The translations under genes and the position numbers were made by a program. Under the pieces are notes generated by a model, which did no database searches, was not told where the DNA came from, and saw nothing but the letters and a program-made list of their open reading frames with translations. Below, piece after piece: positions 10,578-21,544 of a stretch of 64,000 nucleotides of DNA. The DNA comes from Basidiobolus meristosporus CBS 931.73 (lineage: Eukaryota; Basidiobolomycota; Basidiobolomycetes; Basidiobolales; Basidiobolaceae), in assembly GCA_002104905.1 (NCBI GenBank), contig MCFE01000300.1:1-64000 (forward strand), given 5' to 3'. How positions within the stretch are numbered: position 1 is the first letter of the stretch; each line of letters starts with the position of its first letter.

Positions 10578-13400
10578 TTATTCCGCGTTCTCTAACACGC
10601 GTTTGAACGAGAATGGCTCGAACTGCACTCCGGTTCCTTGGTAGAACTTGCCGTTGAATTCCACCCAATGCAAACGAAGGGCGTGCAAGAACGCCGACAG
10701 CCCCTCCATACAGAGCAGGATACTGACGGTGAGCGAGAACCACACGGCGAAGCCGATCACGATGCTGACGGGAAGCAACGAGGGAGGAAGTGGAAGCATG
10801 AGGGAGGGGGCCAGTGTCATGTCCCAGAGGACCTCGGACAGCTGCGCGTGGGCCAGAGAAAGCGCCCACAAACGCAGGTAGGACGCGGTGTTGGAAATGC
10901 AATTCAGGCAGAACTCGATGGTGTGAATGGCTTGATGGACCATGATGTCAGCGAAGTCATACGCATCATGGCCATCCTTGTCCCCATCGTCGTGGCCGTC
11001 CACATCCCCATCCGACTCTCCATCGTTGCCTTGAACTGGAGCATATCCGGCCTCGACGATCTTGTCATGCTCCCTCTTGAGGATGTATGGCTTGGTGAAG
11101 AGCATCCATGGGACGCAAACAAGCGCGATGAGGAGGAGGGTGAACTGGAGCGGGCCTTGTCCGGGGAAGAGCTGGTCCTTGGGATCGACATTGCCTGGGC
11201 TAAGGAACATGTAGATCAGCATGTTCAAAAGGCTTGGTGGGCTGTTGTGGAGGGGGACGCCATTGGCATCGGTGGCGAACCAATCGATGCTCCATTTGTA
11301 GAGAATGGTGAGGACGAGATATCCGAAAATCGACTCGAGGAAAAGGATCTGGGGGACAAACTCGGCCCAGATGCTGTACTCCTTGTTGAAGTGCTTGTAG
11401 TTGTAGATGGTCAGGATGATGCCCAAGGTCATCTGGCCGATACCGAAGATCACCGACATCTTCATCTTGTACGAGTTGGTGAAGATCAGGAAATTGTCGG
11501 TTCCATGCCAGGCCGGATCAAGCCCGAATGGATACACTCCGACGGAGACCGCCTCGGTAACCTCGTTTGCGATCGGCTCGGGGAACACCCATCCGGATTG
11601 GAAGATGGCCAGGCTCTGAGAGAAGATGTCATTATAGATCAGACCCGTGAACATGGAGAAGAAGCCCATCAGGAGAATCAGGTAGCGTCCACCGTACACC
11701 ATTCCGAACATCTCTCCGCCGTCGAATGCCTTGAGCTTCTTCTCATTGAGGCATAGGTAGAGGCCGAAGCAGGTCATGATCATTCCGTGGCCAAGATCAC
11801 CAAACATGACCGCGAACAAGAACGGGAAAGTGATGATGGTGAACAGGCCGGGGTTGACTTCCTTGTAACGGGCAACGCCGTAAGCATCCACGATGTTTTG
11901 GAAGCCTTCGGTGAACTTGTTGGTACGATGGTAGGTGGGTGGCTCCCTGGTGGTATGGAGCTCAGTGAGGACAGACCCGACATTGCCGCCAGGTTGTGCA
12001 GAGTCGGCCCGCAGGACTTCTTGGATCTCATCAATGGAGATGCTTGGACACCAGCCTTCGGCGATGAGGCATTTTCGGTTGGCGTCGTAGATGAATCTGT
12101 TCATGGTGTCGTAGACAGCCTTCTCTTTCTTGACAATGGTCATCCAGGTGGCCAGGTTCTCGGCGACCTTGGTGAGCTCGGCACGGCGAGTTTGGTTGAT
12201 GTTGTAAAGAACCTACAGGGAGCCAGTTTAGTCTTCATGTCTAACGAATGCTGCGCGGGATCTGCCATTACATTGTTCAGGTCCTCGATTTTGTTGGCCA
12301 CATCGAGGGCACGGGCGCGTCTGTCTTCAGCATTCTCCTCGATGCTGTATAGTGTAGCGCCCATCGACTCGGACACCCTGCGAATCTTGTTGAGGATCTC
12401 TTGGCCGTGGGCGAAGATGATGAAGACGTTCTTCTCCACTCCATCCTCGGTCTCGGGGTCTATCAATGGGTCGTGGATCTCAGCATAATTCATGTAGAGA
12501 TTACCACGAAGTGCTCTCCAAAGGATTCTTTCGAACACGTTGATTTTGCTTCTGGCGATGACACCGGAGATAAATCTGGAGCGAGGGTTATCGATTGTAA
12601 ACGAAAGCCCATGACCACCTAGAAAAGCTTACCCAACGTTAAGATGCTGTAGTTCGCCCGACGGGCCGGTCTCGACATCTCCCTGGAGGAGAGCGGATGA
12701 TTCATCGATCGAATTGCGGCGGATCTGTTCCGCACGATTCTCGTCCTAAACAAGCAAGTTCCAGCCGGACATTAGCGCAACCGCCACATCGGAATTCCCG
12801 GGATTCCCATACCTCGCGGAAGAACTTATTGGTCTGCTCGACGATATGCTTGACCTCCAAGAGCTCGGTTAATCTCTTCTGCAGTGTCTCGTGAGAGCTG
12901 TTCATCTGAAGGACCCGTCCCTCCTGCTGGAAAACCGTCTCCTCCAGATCCACGATCTCCTGTGGCGCCCGAGGTCTGGAGAGGTATTTCCCGGAAGCAG
13001 CGGGCTGAATGGGGAGTTGAAGTTTTTCGCACTGAAGCGACAGAAACCCTAGGACTTGCATCAGTATGAAGCAACAGGCAACACTGGTCATCTAGAAACA
13101 CCTACGTAATTTGCGTTCGATCTCGTCCAACTTCCTGATCTCCTTGACGAAGGCTCTCTGGAAGGTGGTGGTATCGGAGTTCAACTATTCGGAAGAGGGT
13201 GAGTCAAAGGGTTGCTTGGGAGATGGGGAGGAAAGGTCACATACGTCTCTGAATTGTATGGCTCCAAGCTCGCCAAGGCGCGATACAGTTGGCTGGGCTA
13301 CTTCAGCTGGGATGAAGAGCTGCACGAGGGACATATCCTCAGAGCGAAAGAGTGTGGAGGGCGATCTAGGCGCCACTCTACTATAGATCGGCGAAGACAT
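10578..13400 (-). CDS. V-ATPase V0 subunit a, paralog 2 (complete, 6 exons)
   Basis: Exons 13245-13400, 13106-13184, 12813-13048, 12633-12745, 12272-12575 and 10578-12212 give 840 aa, starting MSSPIYSRVAPRSPSTLFRS. The start was set at ATG 13400; the frame extends upstream only to a TTG. The cytosolic half has [33 protein letters not shown] and CLIAEGWCP. The membrane half has [40 protein letters not shown] and the channel segment [20 protein letters not shown], whose Arg (about residue 742) matches the proton-transport Arg735 of yeast Vph1; RLHWVEF supplies the second conserved Arg. An Asp/His/Gly-rich loop precedes the channel helix. Exon lengths 156, 79, 236 and 304 equal those of paralog 3, while the last 545 codons are one exon. 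It translocates protons in vacuolar or Golgi membranes. Confidence 0.96.
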
Positions 13401-13916
13401 TTCTTCGTTGAAAGTCAAAGTGGGTGGTAACGAAAACTAATAGGTCTGTTAAACACGATAGCTAACAACGTTGTCGTTGTCAACCAACAAGTATAGGGGG
13501 GCGATTGATTTAAGCCTCCAAGGGTCAAGGTGGAAAAATGGCACCGACATGGGTCATAGATTCAGGGTCGTCATTTGATTTACGTCTAAATGAACATTAC
13601 GATGAGCATTACGACGGGCATTACATCTTACATTTTCAAATCAGGTTCAATGGTTGTTACGTTTGTGATGGGACTCTGGGAGTGTTTCCCCTCTCCAGCC
13701 AATCATCTGACGCACGGAAATAATGTTACACTGACCAATCTACGAATATTAAATTACTCGCCTGATATGGCCGCAATGCTACATGGTTGTGTACATTCAC
13801 GCTTGGCCAGTGTGCGACCATCCGTAGTTGAAAATCAGCCAATTCCATTACAAAGGTTCTTTATTTGACAACACCATGGTGTTGGTGCCTGTACTGATAT
13901 GGATGATCGAATGGAG
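13401..13916. other. Intergenic region between V-ATPase a paralogs 3 and 2
   Basis: About 516 bp between the stop of paralog 3 and the start of paralog 2, presumed to hold the 3' end signals of one and the promoter of the other. It is AT-rich with short direct repeats around ATTACGATGAGCATTACGA (about 13597-13615). No credible ORF was found; short frames here lack homology. Confidence 0.5.
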
Positions 13917-16900
13917 CTATTCCCTGTCCCCATCAAGGACGCTCTTGAAAGAGAATGGCTCGAAAAGCGTTCCGGTGCCTTCGTAGAATTTGTTGTTGAA
14001 TTCCACCCTAGAGACAGATGCGGAGTTAGTAACGGTTCAACTGGCCTCCCACCAACGAAACCTACCAGTGCAGTCGTAGAGCATGAAGAAACGCGGACAA
14101 TCCTTCCATGATGAGAAGAATGCTGACTGTGAGGGTGAACCAGACACCAAAACCAATGAAAATCCCGAGTGGGAGTAGGCTGGGATTGAGGGTGAAGCAC
14201 AATTCTAGGGTCATACTCCAGAGAACCTCGGAGAGCTCTAGCAAACAAGGCATTAGGTCATGTGACTCTACATATCCTGGGTGAGCGCACACTTACGTGC
14301 ATGGGCCAAGCTGAGTGCCCACAGGCGGAGGTAGGATGCGGTGTTGGATATACATCCAAGACAAAACTCGATCGTGTGGATTACTTGATGGATCACGATA
14401 TCACCGAAATCAAAGTCCTAAGGGGGTTCTTAGCCATTATCCATCAACGGTGATCTCTAGCTGGAACTCACTTACATCATGGCTTTCCGACTCGTCGTTC
14501 AATGGCCCATCATAGCTCTCGCTATCATGATTGTGGGTTCCGACTGTGGTGTAGCCAGCATCGATGATCTTGTCGTGTTCTCTCTTCAAAATGTATGGCT
14601 TGGCACAGAGCATCCAAGGGACGCATACAAAAGCCACCAACAAAAGGAACGCTTGGAAAATACCCTTGGACAATGTCAGCACGCAAAGCGATCCACTCAG
14701 TTATTCCCAAGCATACCTGTCCTGCGAAGAGCTGGTCTTTGGGGTCAACATATCCTGGATTCAAAAACATGTATATCAACATGTTCAGCAGCCCCGGTGG
14801 ACTGTTGTAGAGGGGAGCCCCATGGGAATCAGTGGCGTACCAGTCAACCGACCATTTGTACAAGATGGTGATCACCAAGTATCCAAAGATGCATTCCATG
14901 AAGAGAACCTGGGGTAGGAACTCTGCCCAGATGCTGAATTCCTTCTTGAAATACTTGTAGTTGAACACGGTCAACACGATACCGAACGTCATCTGGTCAA
15001 CCATCAGAGGTTAGCTGCAGGAGCAAGGACAAAGTCGATTGCTGTAGCATTACCTGGATCACACCGAAGATCACCGACATTTTCATCTTGTACGAGTTGG
15101 TGAAAATTAAATAGTTGTCACTTCCATGCCATGCCTAATAGGAGACGTTGAGCCCGGGCCAAGCAACAAAGAGAATGGTTTCAAGAGCGTACCGGATCAA
15201 GGCCAAAGGGATAAACGCCAACCTTGGTGGCCTCAAAAGACTGGCCATCTGGAGCAGGCTTTGAGAATTCCCAGCCAGAGCGAAATAGGACGAGGCTTTT
15301 GGAAAACATGTCGTTGTATATCAATCCCGTGAATATGGAAAAGAATCCCATGAGAAGAATGATATAGCGACCAGAAAACATCATGGCAAAGATCTAGACG
15401 AGGATGATTAGCAATGCCTCAAAGATATACGCGGACAAAGCCCATACCTCCCCACCGCCGGCCTTCTGTAGCTTTCGTTCGTTTATGCACATCCATAGCG
15501 CAAACGCAGTCATGATCAAACCATGGCCAAAGTCTCCAAACATAACAGCAAACAAGAAGGGAAAGGTAATGATGGTAAAAAGGCCAGGGTTCACCTCCTT
15601 GTACTTCGCAACACCGTATGAATCTACGATGCTCTGGAAGCCTTCGGTGAATTTATTCGTTCGATGGAATGTTGGCGGTTCTTTTGTTGTGTGGAGCTCA
15701 GTTAGTATGGAGCTGATGTTGGATCCTGACTGGGCCTATATCAAACTATTAGTACTCCATCGATCTGAACCATTTGACCCAGCATTACCGAATCGCTGCG
15801 GATCACGAACTGGATGCGATCTATCTCATTTGTAGGACACCACCCTTCAGCAATCAAGCATTTCCGGTTCGAGTCGTAGATGAATCGGTTCATCACATCG
15901 TAAATGGCCTTTTCTTTTTTGATAATGGTTAGCCAAGACATCAGGCTGTCAGAGGCAGCGACCAACTCGGTTCGACGGGTTTGATTGATATTGTACAAGA
16001 CCTGCAGGCTGGAAGTAAGCATCGATTGGGGATATGGATGGTGATGGTGGTGACCACTAACATTGTTTAGATCTTCAATCTTGTTGGCCACGTCCATTGC
16101 GTGCGCGCGTCTATCCTCAACATTCTCCTCGATGGGGTACAGAGTAGCGTTCATCGACTCGGAGACTTTCTTGATCTTGGCAAGGATCTCCTGGCCGTGG
16201 GCAAAGATAATGAAGACATTCTTGTCGATATGTTCTTGTGTTTCGGGATCTATGATGGCGTCTTCGATCTCTCCCCAATGCATATACAGGTTCCCACGCA
16301 GCGCCCTCCACAATACCCTCTCAAAGATGTGGATTCTATGTCTTGGGATGACTCCAGCAATGAATCTACGCATAGTGGGGGTGAGACGTGCATTGTGGTC
16401 CAAGATAGGAATCATTGCTTACCCAATATTTACGTGTGTGGCGCCTTCTGGAGCAGCGACTTCTAAATCCTGAAGGAGTGGGGCCGAGTCATCAAAGGAA
16501 CTGCGGCTGATTTCCTCCTGGTGTGCTTCCGCCTACAATTGAATGGGTTAGTGTTTCAATCGAGTCAGCTCGTTCGAGGGGGGGGGGTAGCAACTTACTT
16601 CACGAAAGAAGGTTGTGGCTTGCTGAAGGATGTGTTTGATCTCGGTCATCTCCATCAGTCTCTTTTGTAGCGATTCGTAAGAACTGTTCATTTGAGCCAG
16701 ACGCTGCTCATACTGGTTCACTTTCTCTTCGAGCTCGTCGATTTCACGGGTGGTCTGTGGCCTACTGAAGTATTCCTGAATAGGATAGGCGCGTGGTTTG
16801 ATAAGCAACTTCTCACTTTGCTTTATGAGGGAGACTGAGGAAACTCGTTAGAGGGAGTTGTGTGGGTGGGGGAAGCGTTGAAGAGCATACATATATTCCT

Positions 16901-17183
16901 CTCGATGTCGTCTAATCTTCGGATTTCATTTACAAAGGCGCGCTGGAACGCCGTGGTGTCCGAATTCAACTAGAATCGAGCGTCAGGCTTCGTGGAGAGT
17001 CACAGGCAAATAGGCAACTTCACTTACGTCACGGAACTGGATCACGCCAAGCTCCCCCAAATGTGACACCGTTGGACGAGCAACCTCGGTTGGAATGAAC
17101 AACTGAACTAGCGACATGTCCTCAGAGCGGAAAAGACTAGACGGCGCCCGCCTAGTCGAAGTTGGGAAATAATGATCTTCCAT
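13917..17183 (-). CDS. V-ATPase V0 subunit a, paralog 3 (complete, 14 exons)
   Basis: Fourteen exons: 17028-17183, 16891-16969, 16599-16834, 16423-16532, 16062-16365, 15789-16001, 15448-15735, 15193-15393, 15054-15134, 14717-14992, 14476-14664, 14297-14417, 14066-14237 and 13917-14007. They sum to 838 aa with every phase consistent. The start is [20 protein letters not shown] (ATG 17183). Domain order is as in the family: N-terminal cytosolic half with [15 protein letters not shown] and CLIAEGWCP, then eight-helix membrane half with [33 protein letters not shown] and [13 protein letters not shown] (channel Arg about residue 742). The last 20 residues include [18 protein letters not shown]. 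It is close to paralog 2, so the pair arose by tandem duplication; isoforms in other fungi sort to vacuole versus Golgi, but I cannot tell which is which here. It has eight more introns than paralog 2, all in the 3' half. Confidence 0.95.
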
Positions 17184-17625
17184 GTTTCCCAAGGCAACTT
17201 TCAAAGGATCCTGGGAACTACGGTTGTAAGGTTAAGGGTTGGGAACAAGGTGATAAGGGTGGTGGTACATGGCTTATCAACCATTGAGTAACTATATTCA
17301 AATCAGGGCATGGCATTTACGTGATGGCTATAAATATATCAGTTCATAAACAACAAATAGTCGATCTAAATATCGATATTTATTGACGTGAGTCCTACTG
17401 AATCAAGCATTCAAGGGGTACGGGTGTGGATACAGGTACCGATGGTCCATTACTCCTTCATGCATCATATATTTATATACCACAATTGATTACAAGGGAC
17501 AGCCACAGGCTCTGGAGGGGTGTGTAACAAAAGCATCACTGGAGTGTTAGATTGGAATTAGGAGAGGGTTTAAGAAGGTTATGGCAGCGGTTGGGTAGAT
17601 GTTAGCCTGGACGGATACAAGTTAT
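17184..17625. other. Intergenic region upstream of V-ATPase a paralog 3
   Basis: About 440 bp, AT-rich at 17290-17490 (TATAAATATATC at about 17329 and several TATTTA tracts), between the short GAR gene's stop and the V-ATPase start. It is probably the V-ATPase promoter plus the GAR gene's 3' UTR. Apart from the AT tracts I see no structured element. Confidence 0.45.
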
Positions 17626-20600
17626 TTAGCTTTTGTTTAAACTGACAATCTTGCGTGGCGAAGGGCTCTTGGAGCCTTCCACTTTGCGGCCTACTGTAAG
17701 TTTGTGTAGGCTGTTCGGCGAGACCTGCTGTCCAGGTGTGAGACGCCCCGGGGTTATGCGTCCTTGGCGGCTTGGGGTTTGGCGACTGGGTGTGTGGCGG
17801 CCAGCAGTGGGAGTTGGCGTGGTTGTGGCTGACGGAGAGGTGTTCACCGACCAACTGACCGCTCGTCGCTGCTTCGGGGTCTTCAGGTTTAGGTTCAGGT
17901 TGATCCTCTCCCCACCCAACTCGATGACATCACTGTTGAGCTCCGTGTTGTGATCTGGAATACATTGTGAGGACAGATTGACATGACATGACATGGCCAC
18001 GAGACTACTTACCAAGCAGATAGCTTCATTGGGTCGAGACAGACGGATTGTCAATGGGTTAATTCAGTTCCACCAATGATATTAATGCAGGTGCTTACCG
18101 TGACAGTTCACACCACCCGCCACCCACGCGGACCATCACCATCTTGCTCGCCAGGATGCGGCAGTAGCAGAGCGTTTCTCCAATCCAGTATTTGTTCGGA
18201 TCGTTCGCCTTGGATATCTTCACACGCAACGGGCAGTTGTTCACAATGCGCCCGATCTCCGAGTCAAGCTGGTCTTTGGGGTTGAAGGTGTAGCTATTGG
18301 GAGAGACAGGCAGTTCTTTCGGGCTGATGCGCAGTCGGCTGAACCGGCCGCCGGGCGTGGAGATTCGCGAAAGTGATCTACTGGGGGTTCCAGATCGGGA
18401 GTGGGGGGTGGTGGATCTTGAGGGGGTTGACTGCGAGGCTCTTCTCCGGGTCGACACGCTGGCTTTCTTGTAGGCCTCTAGGAGTTCCTTCTTTCTTTTG
18501 GAGAGCAAGCTGCGCAGCTCTTCCCATTGCTCTGGCAAAACGTTCCACCTAGCAATCACCCGCCAGTCATCCAGCTCCATGGCTATGGCATGGGCCTTTT
18601 CTATGGTCTTCACGATGTCGGGAGCGAGCGCTATGAAATTCGTCTCCAAGTGATGCAGTGCAGCATCGTAGCTGAATGATTCGTCATGAGTCGCGTCGTA
18701 AATCTCCAGCATTTTGCCCATCAACTTGTCTACCTCGTCGGCAAGGGCGTGGAACTCCTGGGCCCTGCCTACCTGCTGCCGCTTGCTCCGAACCAATTGA
18801 TTGAGCTCTTCCAGCTTCTTGTAGAGAGTATGCCGGGATGGTTCCATAGATGGATCGATGTCTGCGAAGTCCATCAGCATCTGGGATACTGAATCAATGG
18901 CCGGCTTGATGTTGGCCTCGATATCAGTCTCCGTGGTAGCGAGCTCCTGTTCAGGGTCTATGATTCTACCTATCTCCTCGGGATTTCCCATTTTGCTGAG
19001 CTTGGCTTTGGCCATGTCCAGAGCAGTGAGCGCGCTTCTGTATTCCGCCATGATGTGTTTCTTGTTGCTCAGGAACGTGGTCATGGCATCCCATTCCTTA
19101 TTGGTCTTTTCCTGGAGGCTTGATATTGCCCCCGAAAATGCGCTTACCTCGTCGCTGCTCAAGGTCCCCTCCTCCTTGGTCTCCTGAACCTCCTTTAGAG
19201 TGCTTGCAGTGAGATCGTTAAATCCACGAAGGTCGCTGGCTCGCTTCTCGATCTCCTCGGACTTTCGCTCAATGGAGGCAAGGAAATCTTGGCCCACTTC
19301 GACGCGTATCTCTAGAATATCAGCAATTAGCTCATTTGTTGTGGCTTCAATGCCGGTTGCTGCTTGGATGTGGGCAACAATGCCCTCATAGATATGAAGC
19401 TGCTGGTTTTCCGCGCCAATAGCCGAGTCTAGGCTCTCCAGGATCGAGTCGATGTCCGTACTAGGGATGTCATCGGGTGATATGTTGCTGATCTCTTGCA
19501 TGATCTCTTGTACACTAGACCACTCTTGCTGAAGTTGTCCAAGGACATCAACACTGCCAGAGAGTGACCCGTGACCGTTCTTGATGAGTGTTTTCAGAGA
19601 TCCAAGCTCACTGTCAGGGATGAACTGCTCGCCAAGTGTTTGTCGCCGTTGTTGGATCTTCTCCTTCTCACTGGCAATGGTAAGGCGGATGTTCTCAACG
19701 TCTTTGTCAAACGCGTCTTGAATAGTCTTCGATTTGCCAGCATCGTGAGTGCTGCGGAGCTCCGAGAGGTGATCGAAAAGGGATGATTTTCTGCTAACAA
19801 ATGCCTCATGATTGGGCTCATCTTCAGCTGCTTGTATCCCAATGTCATCCATCTGCTCAAAAAGCAGCAGAGATTGAGCAAGCAGGTCCTCGGTCTCTTG
19901 GATAGCTCGAGGCAGGTCGACTAATGAAAGTGTAGGCGTAAGGCCAATCTTCTCTTCCGCCCGACTTGATTGTTGGGCTATCTCGTCGAGATAGGTGTGA
20001 AGATACAGCCAATGCTCTATGGATTTCAAGCAAGCTTCTTGATCGTGACAGAAATTCACAAATGACCTCCAGCTACTCTCGACATCATCCATATATTCCG
20101 ACACCTCGCCTGATGTTTCCGGTAGTTTGCCAAGTAGTGAATCTCTGTGCTCGAAGATCGCCTCTAAACGGGTTTCGTAGCTCAACAGAGAATCCTGGAG
20201 AGTATGGAATGCGGACTTCATCTTCTCGAAATTCGCTTCGTCCCGAGCTTTCTCTTGACCCCTCATCACCCCGAAGACCTTTTCTGCCTCAAGCATGGTC
20301 TCGATAGCTTGTTTCAACAAACCTTGGAACTGTGAGGCATCGTCGAAGAACGCCCGTTTCATTCTCACTTCGGCTATCTGTTTTAGCTTATCATCTAAAG
20401 TGTTCCTGACAACCTCCACCTTTCGCTCGATCTCATCTTGATTGTCCTTCAAGAGTTTACGGTCGTGCTCAAGATCGCTAACACAGGTGCTCATCTCGCT
20501 AAGGAGATCGGTCAGCACTGCGTTTTCCAGGTTGTCTACGTCGTTCTTCCAGGCGGAGAGTTTTTCGTCTAGGACCTCTTCAGGCTTTGCCTCAGCGATC

Positions 20601-20980
20601 TCGTTCAGATGGGTCTGAGCAAGGGAAGAGAGCTGATGAAAATGGCCCAAAAACATTGCTGAGGAGGCGTTGCTATTTAGCCCTTGGCGGTATTGGGGTA
20701 AAGCATCCTTCAATCTGTTGAGTTGGCCGGGGATCTCCGACTTGTCGAGTGTGTGGTGGTTGGTTTTCAAGGGAACCTCTTGAAAGCGTTCTGCCAACTT
20801 CAGCAGATACTCTCGGGTGTGAGGGCTTCCTCGCAAAGACCCTAAGAATCCGGATAGCTGCGCAATGGCCTCCTCTACCTCACCAGTGGTAGAATCCGTG
20901 CAACGCAAGAGTGGTGTAGGATTGGAAAGCGACCCAGCTTCTGGTTGAGACAATGGGTATGCTTCGGTAGACAAAGTCAT
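17626..20980 (-). CDS. Coiled-coil/spectrin-like protein with C-terminal GAR (GAS2-related) domain, short paralog
   Basis: Exons 18099-20980, an 11-nt microexon 18013-18023, and 17626-17954 give 1073 aa. The start is set at ATG 20980 (MTLSTEAYPLSQPEAGSLSN); the open frame continues only to a TTG. Most of the protein is heptad-rich helix with spectrin-like bundles (many ...WEEL.., ...DEIER.., LREL.. stretches). A Ser/Arg/Thr-rich linker precedes a GAR domain: IGRIVNNCPLRVKISKA, YWIGETLCYCRILASKMVMV and RVGGGWCELS, then RYLLDHN across the microexon. The GAR domain binds microtubules through a Zn-stabilised fold; NNC and CYC are candidate ligands. The tail is rich in TPSRQ/TPGR motifs typical of basic microtubule-associated tails. 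No calponin-homology domain is encoded, unlike the neighbour at 21545-28236, of which it is probably a truncated tandem duplicate. Confidence 0.85.
18013..18023 (-). other. 11-nt microexon inside the GAR domain (short paralog)
   Basis: Reading the minus strand, CTATCTGCTTG lies between an upstream acceptor (…GAAG) and a donor GTAAGT. It links the phase-2 end of the main exon (…TCACG) to the phase-1 start of the last exon, encoding R-Y-L-L-D. Without it the GAR domain would lose register. The upstream intron is 75 bp, the downstream one 58 bp. The equivalent microexon in the neighbour is at 21714-21724. Confidence 0.8.
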
Positions 20981-21544
20981 GGGTATGGGCAAAAGGGTGG
21001 GAGGGGGAATTTACAACGGAGTGGGAAAACAATGGGTGGGCAAGAAAGAAGATTCTAAGATTGCCCTAAGGAAAGTTGGCGTTGGCTTCCACGTTTACAA
21101 AAACCAAACAATATTCACCACCTCGATAGATTGTATGTTATTCTAGAAACCTTGGTGTAGAGTTGGGTTCCAGGAATATAGAGGGGCTGAAGGGAGCACG
21201 GAGAGGGAGAGGGAGAGGGATTGGGTGCAGGAGGTGGTGGGAGTCGTATGGATTAGATTGAAAATGAAATATGTGGGTGAAATATGTGGGATCTGTATTG
21301 AATATCGGGAGCTAGCCCAGATATAGAATGGCATTTGGGATGAGCCACTGCACCATGGTTGACAGATTGTGCAGATTACGCATAGCTTTCATCATCATTC
21401 AGCACTGTTGTAGATACAAGCTCGGTTGCAGATATGAGACACAAGCTCAGTTGTGGATATGGGATATATTCTTTTAAATACAAAAGTGAGTGTTTACATT
21501 AATGATACTGGGAATGGGATTCAAGGTGGTTCGTCTATTAAACT
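20981..21544. other. Intergenic region between the two GAR genes
   Basis: About 560 bp between the short paralog's start and the long paralog's stop. It holds a purine run of GAGAGG units at about 21200-21220 and duplicated AAATATGTGGG words at about 21268-21290. It should contain the promoter of the short paralog; no conserved coding remnant of CH domains is recognisable here. Confidence 0.4.

Noticed and set aside
10638-11756. Plus-strand 372-codon open frame rich in Glu, Asp, Gly and His
   Set aside because: It is antisense to the long last exon of V-ATPase a paralog 2, whose protein matches the family along its length. The open frame follows from codon bias of the sense gene.
20980-20992. 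Start of the short GAR protein at 20992
   Set aside because: The codon at 20992 is TTG; the first ATG in frame is at 20980. Similarly the V-ATPase starts were moved from TTG codons at 13418 and 17204 to ATG at 13400 and 17183.
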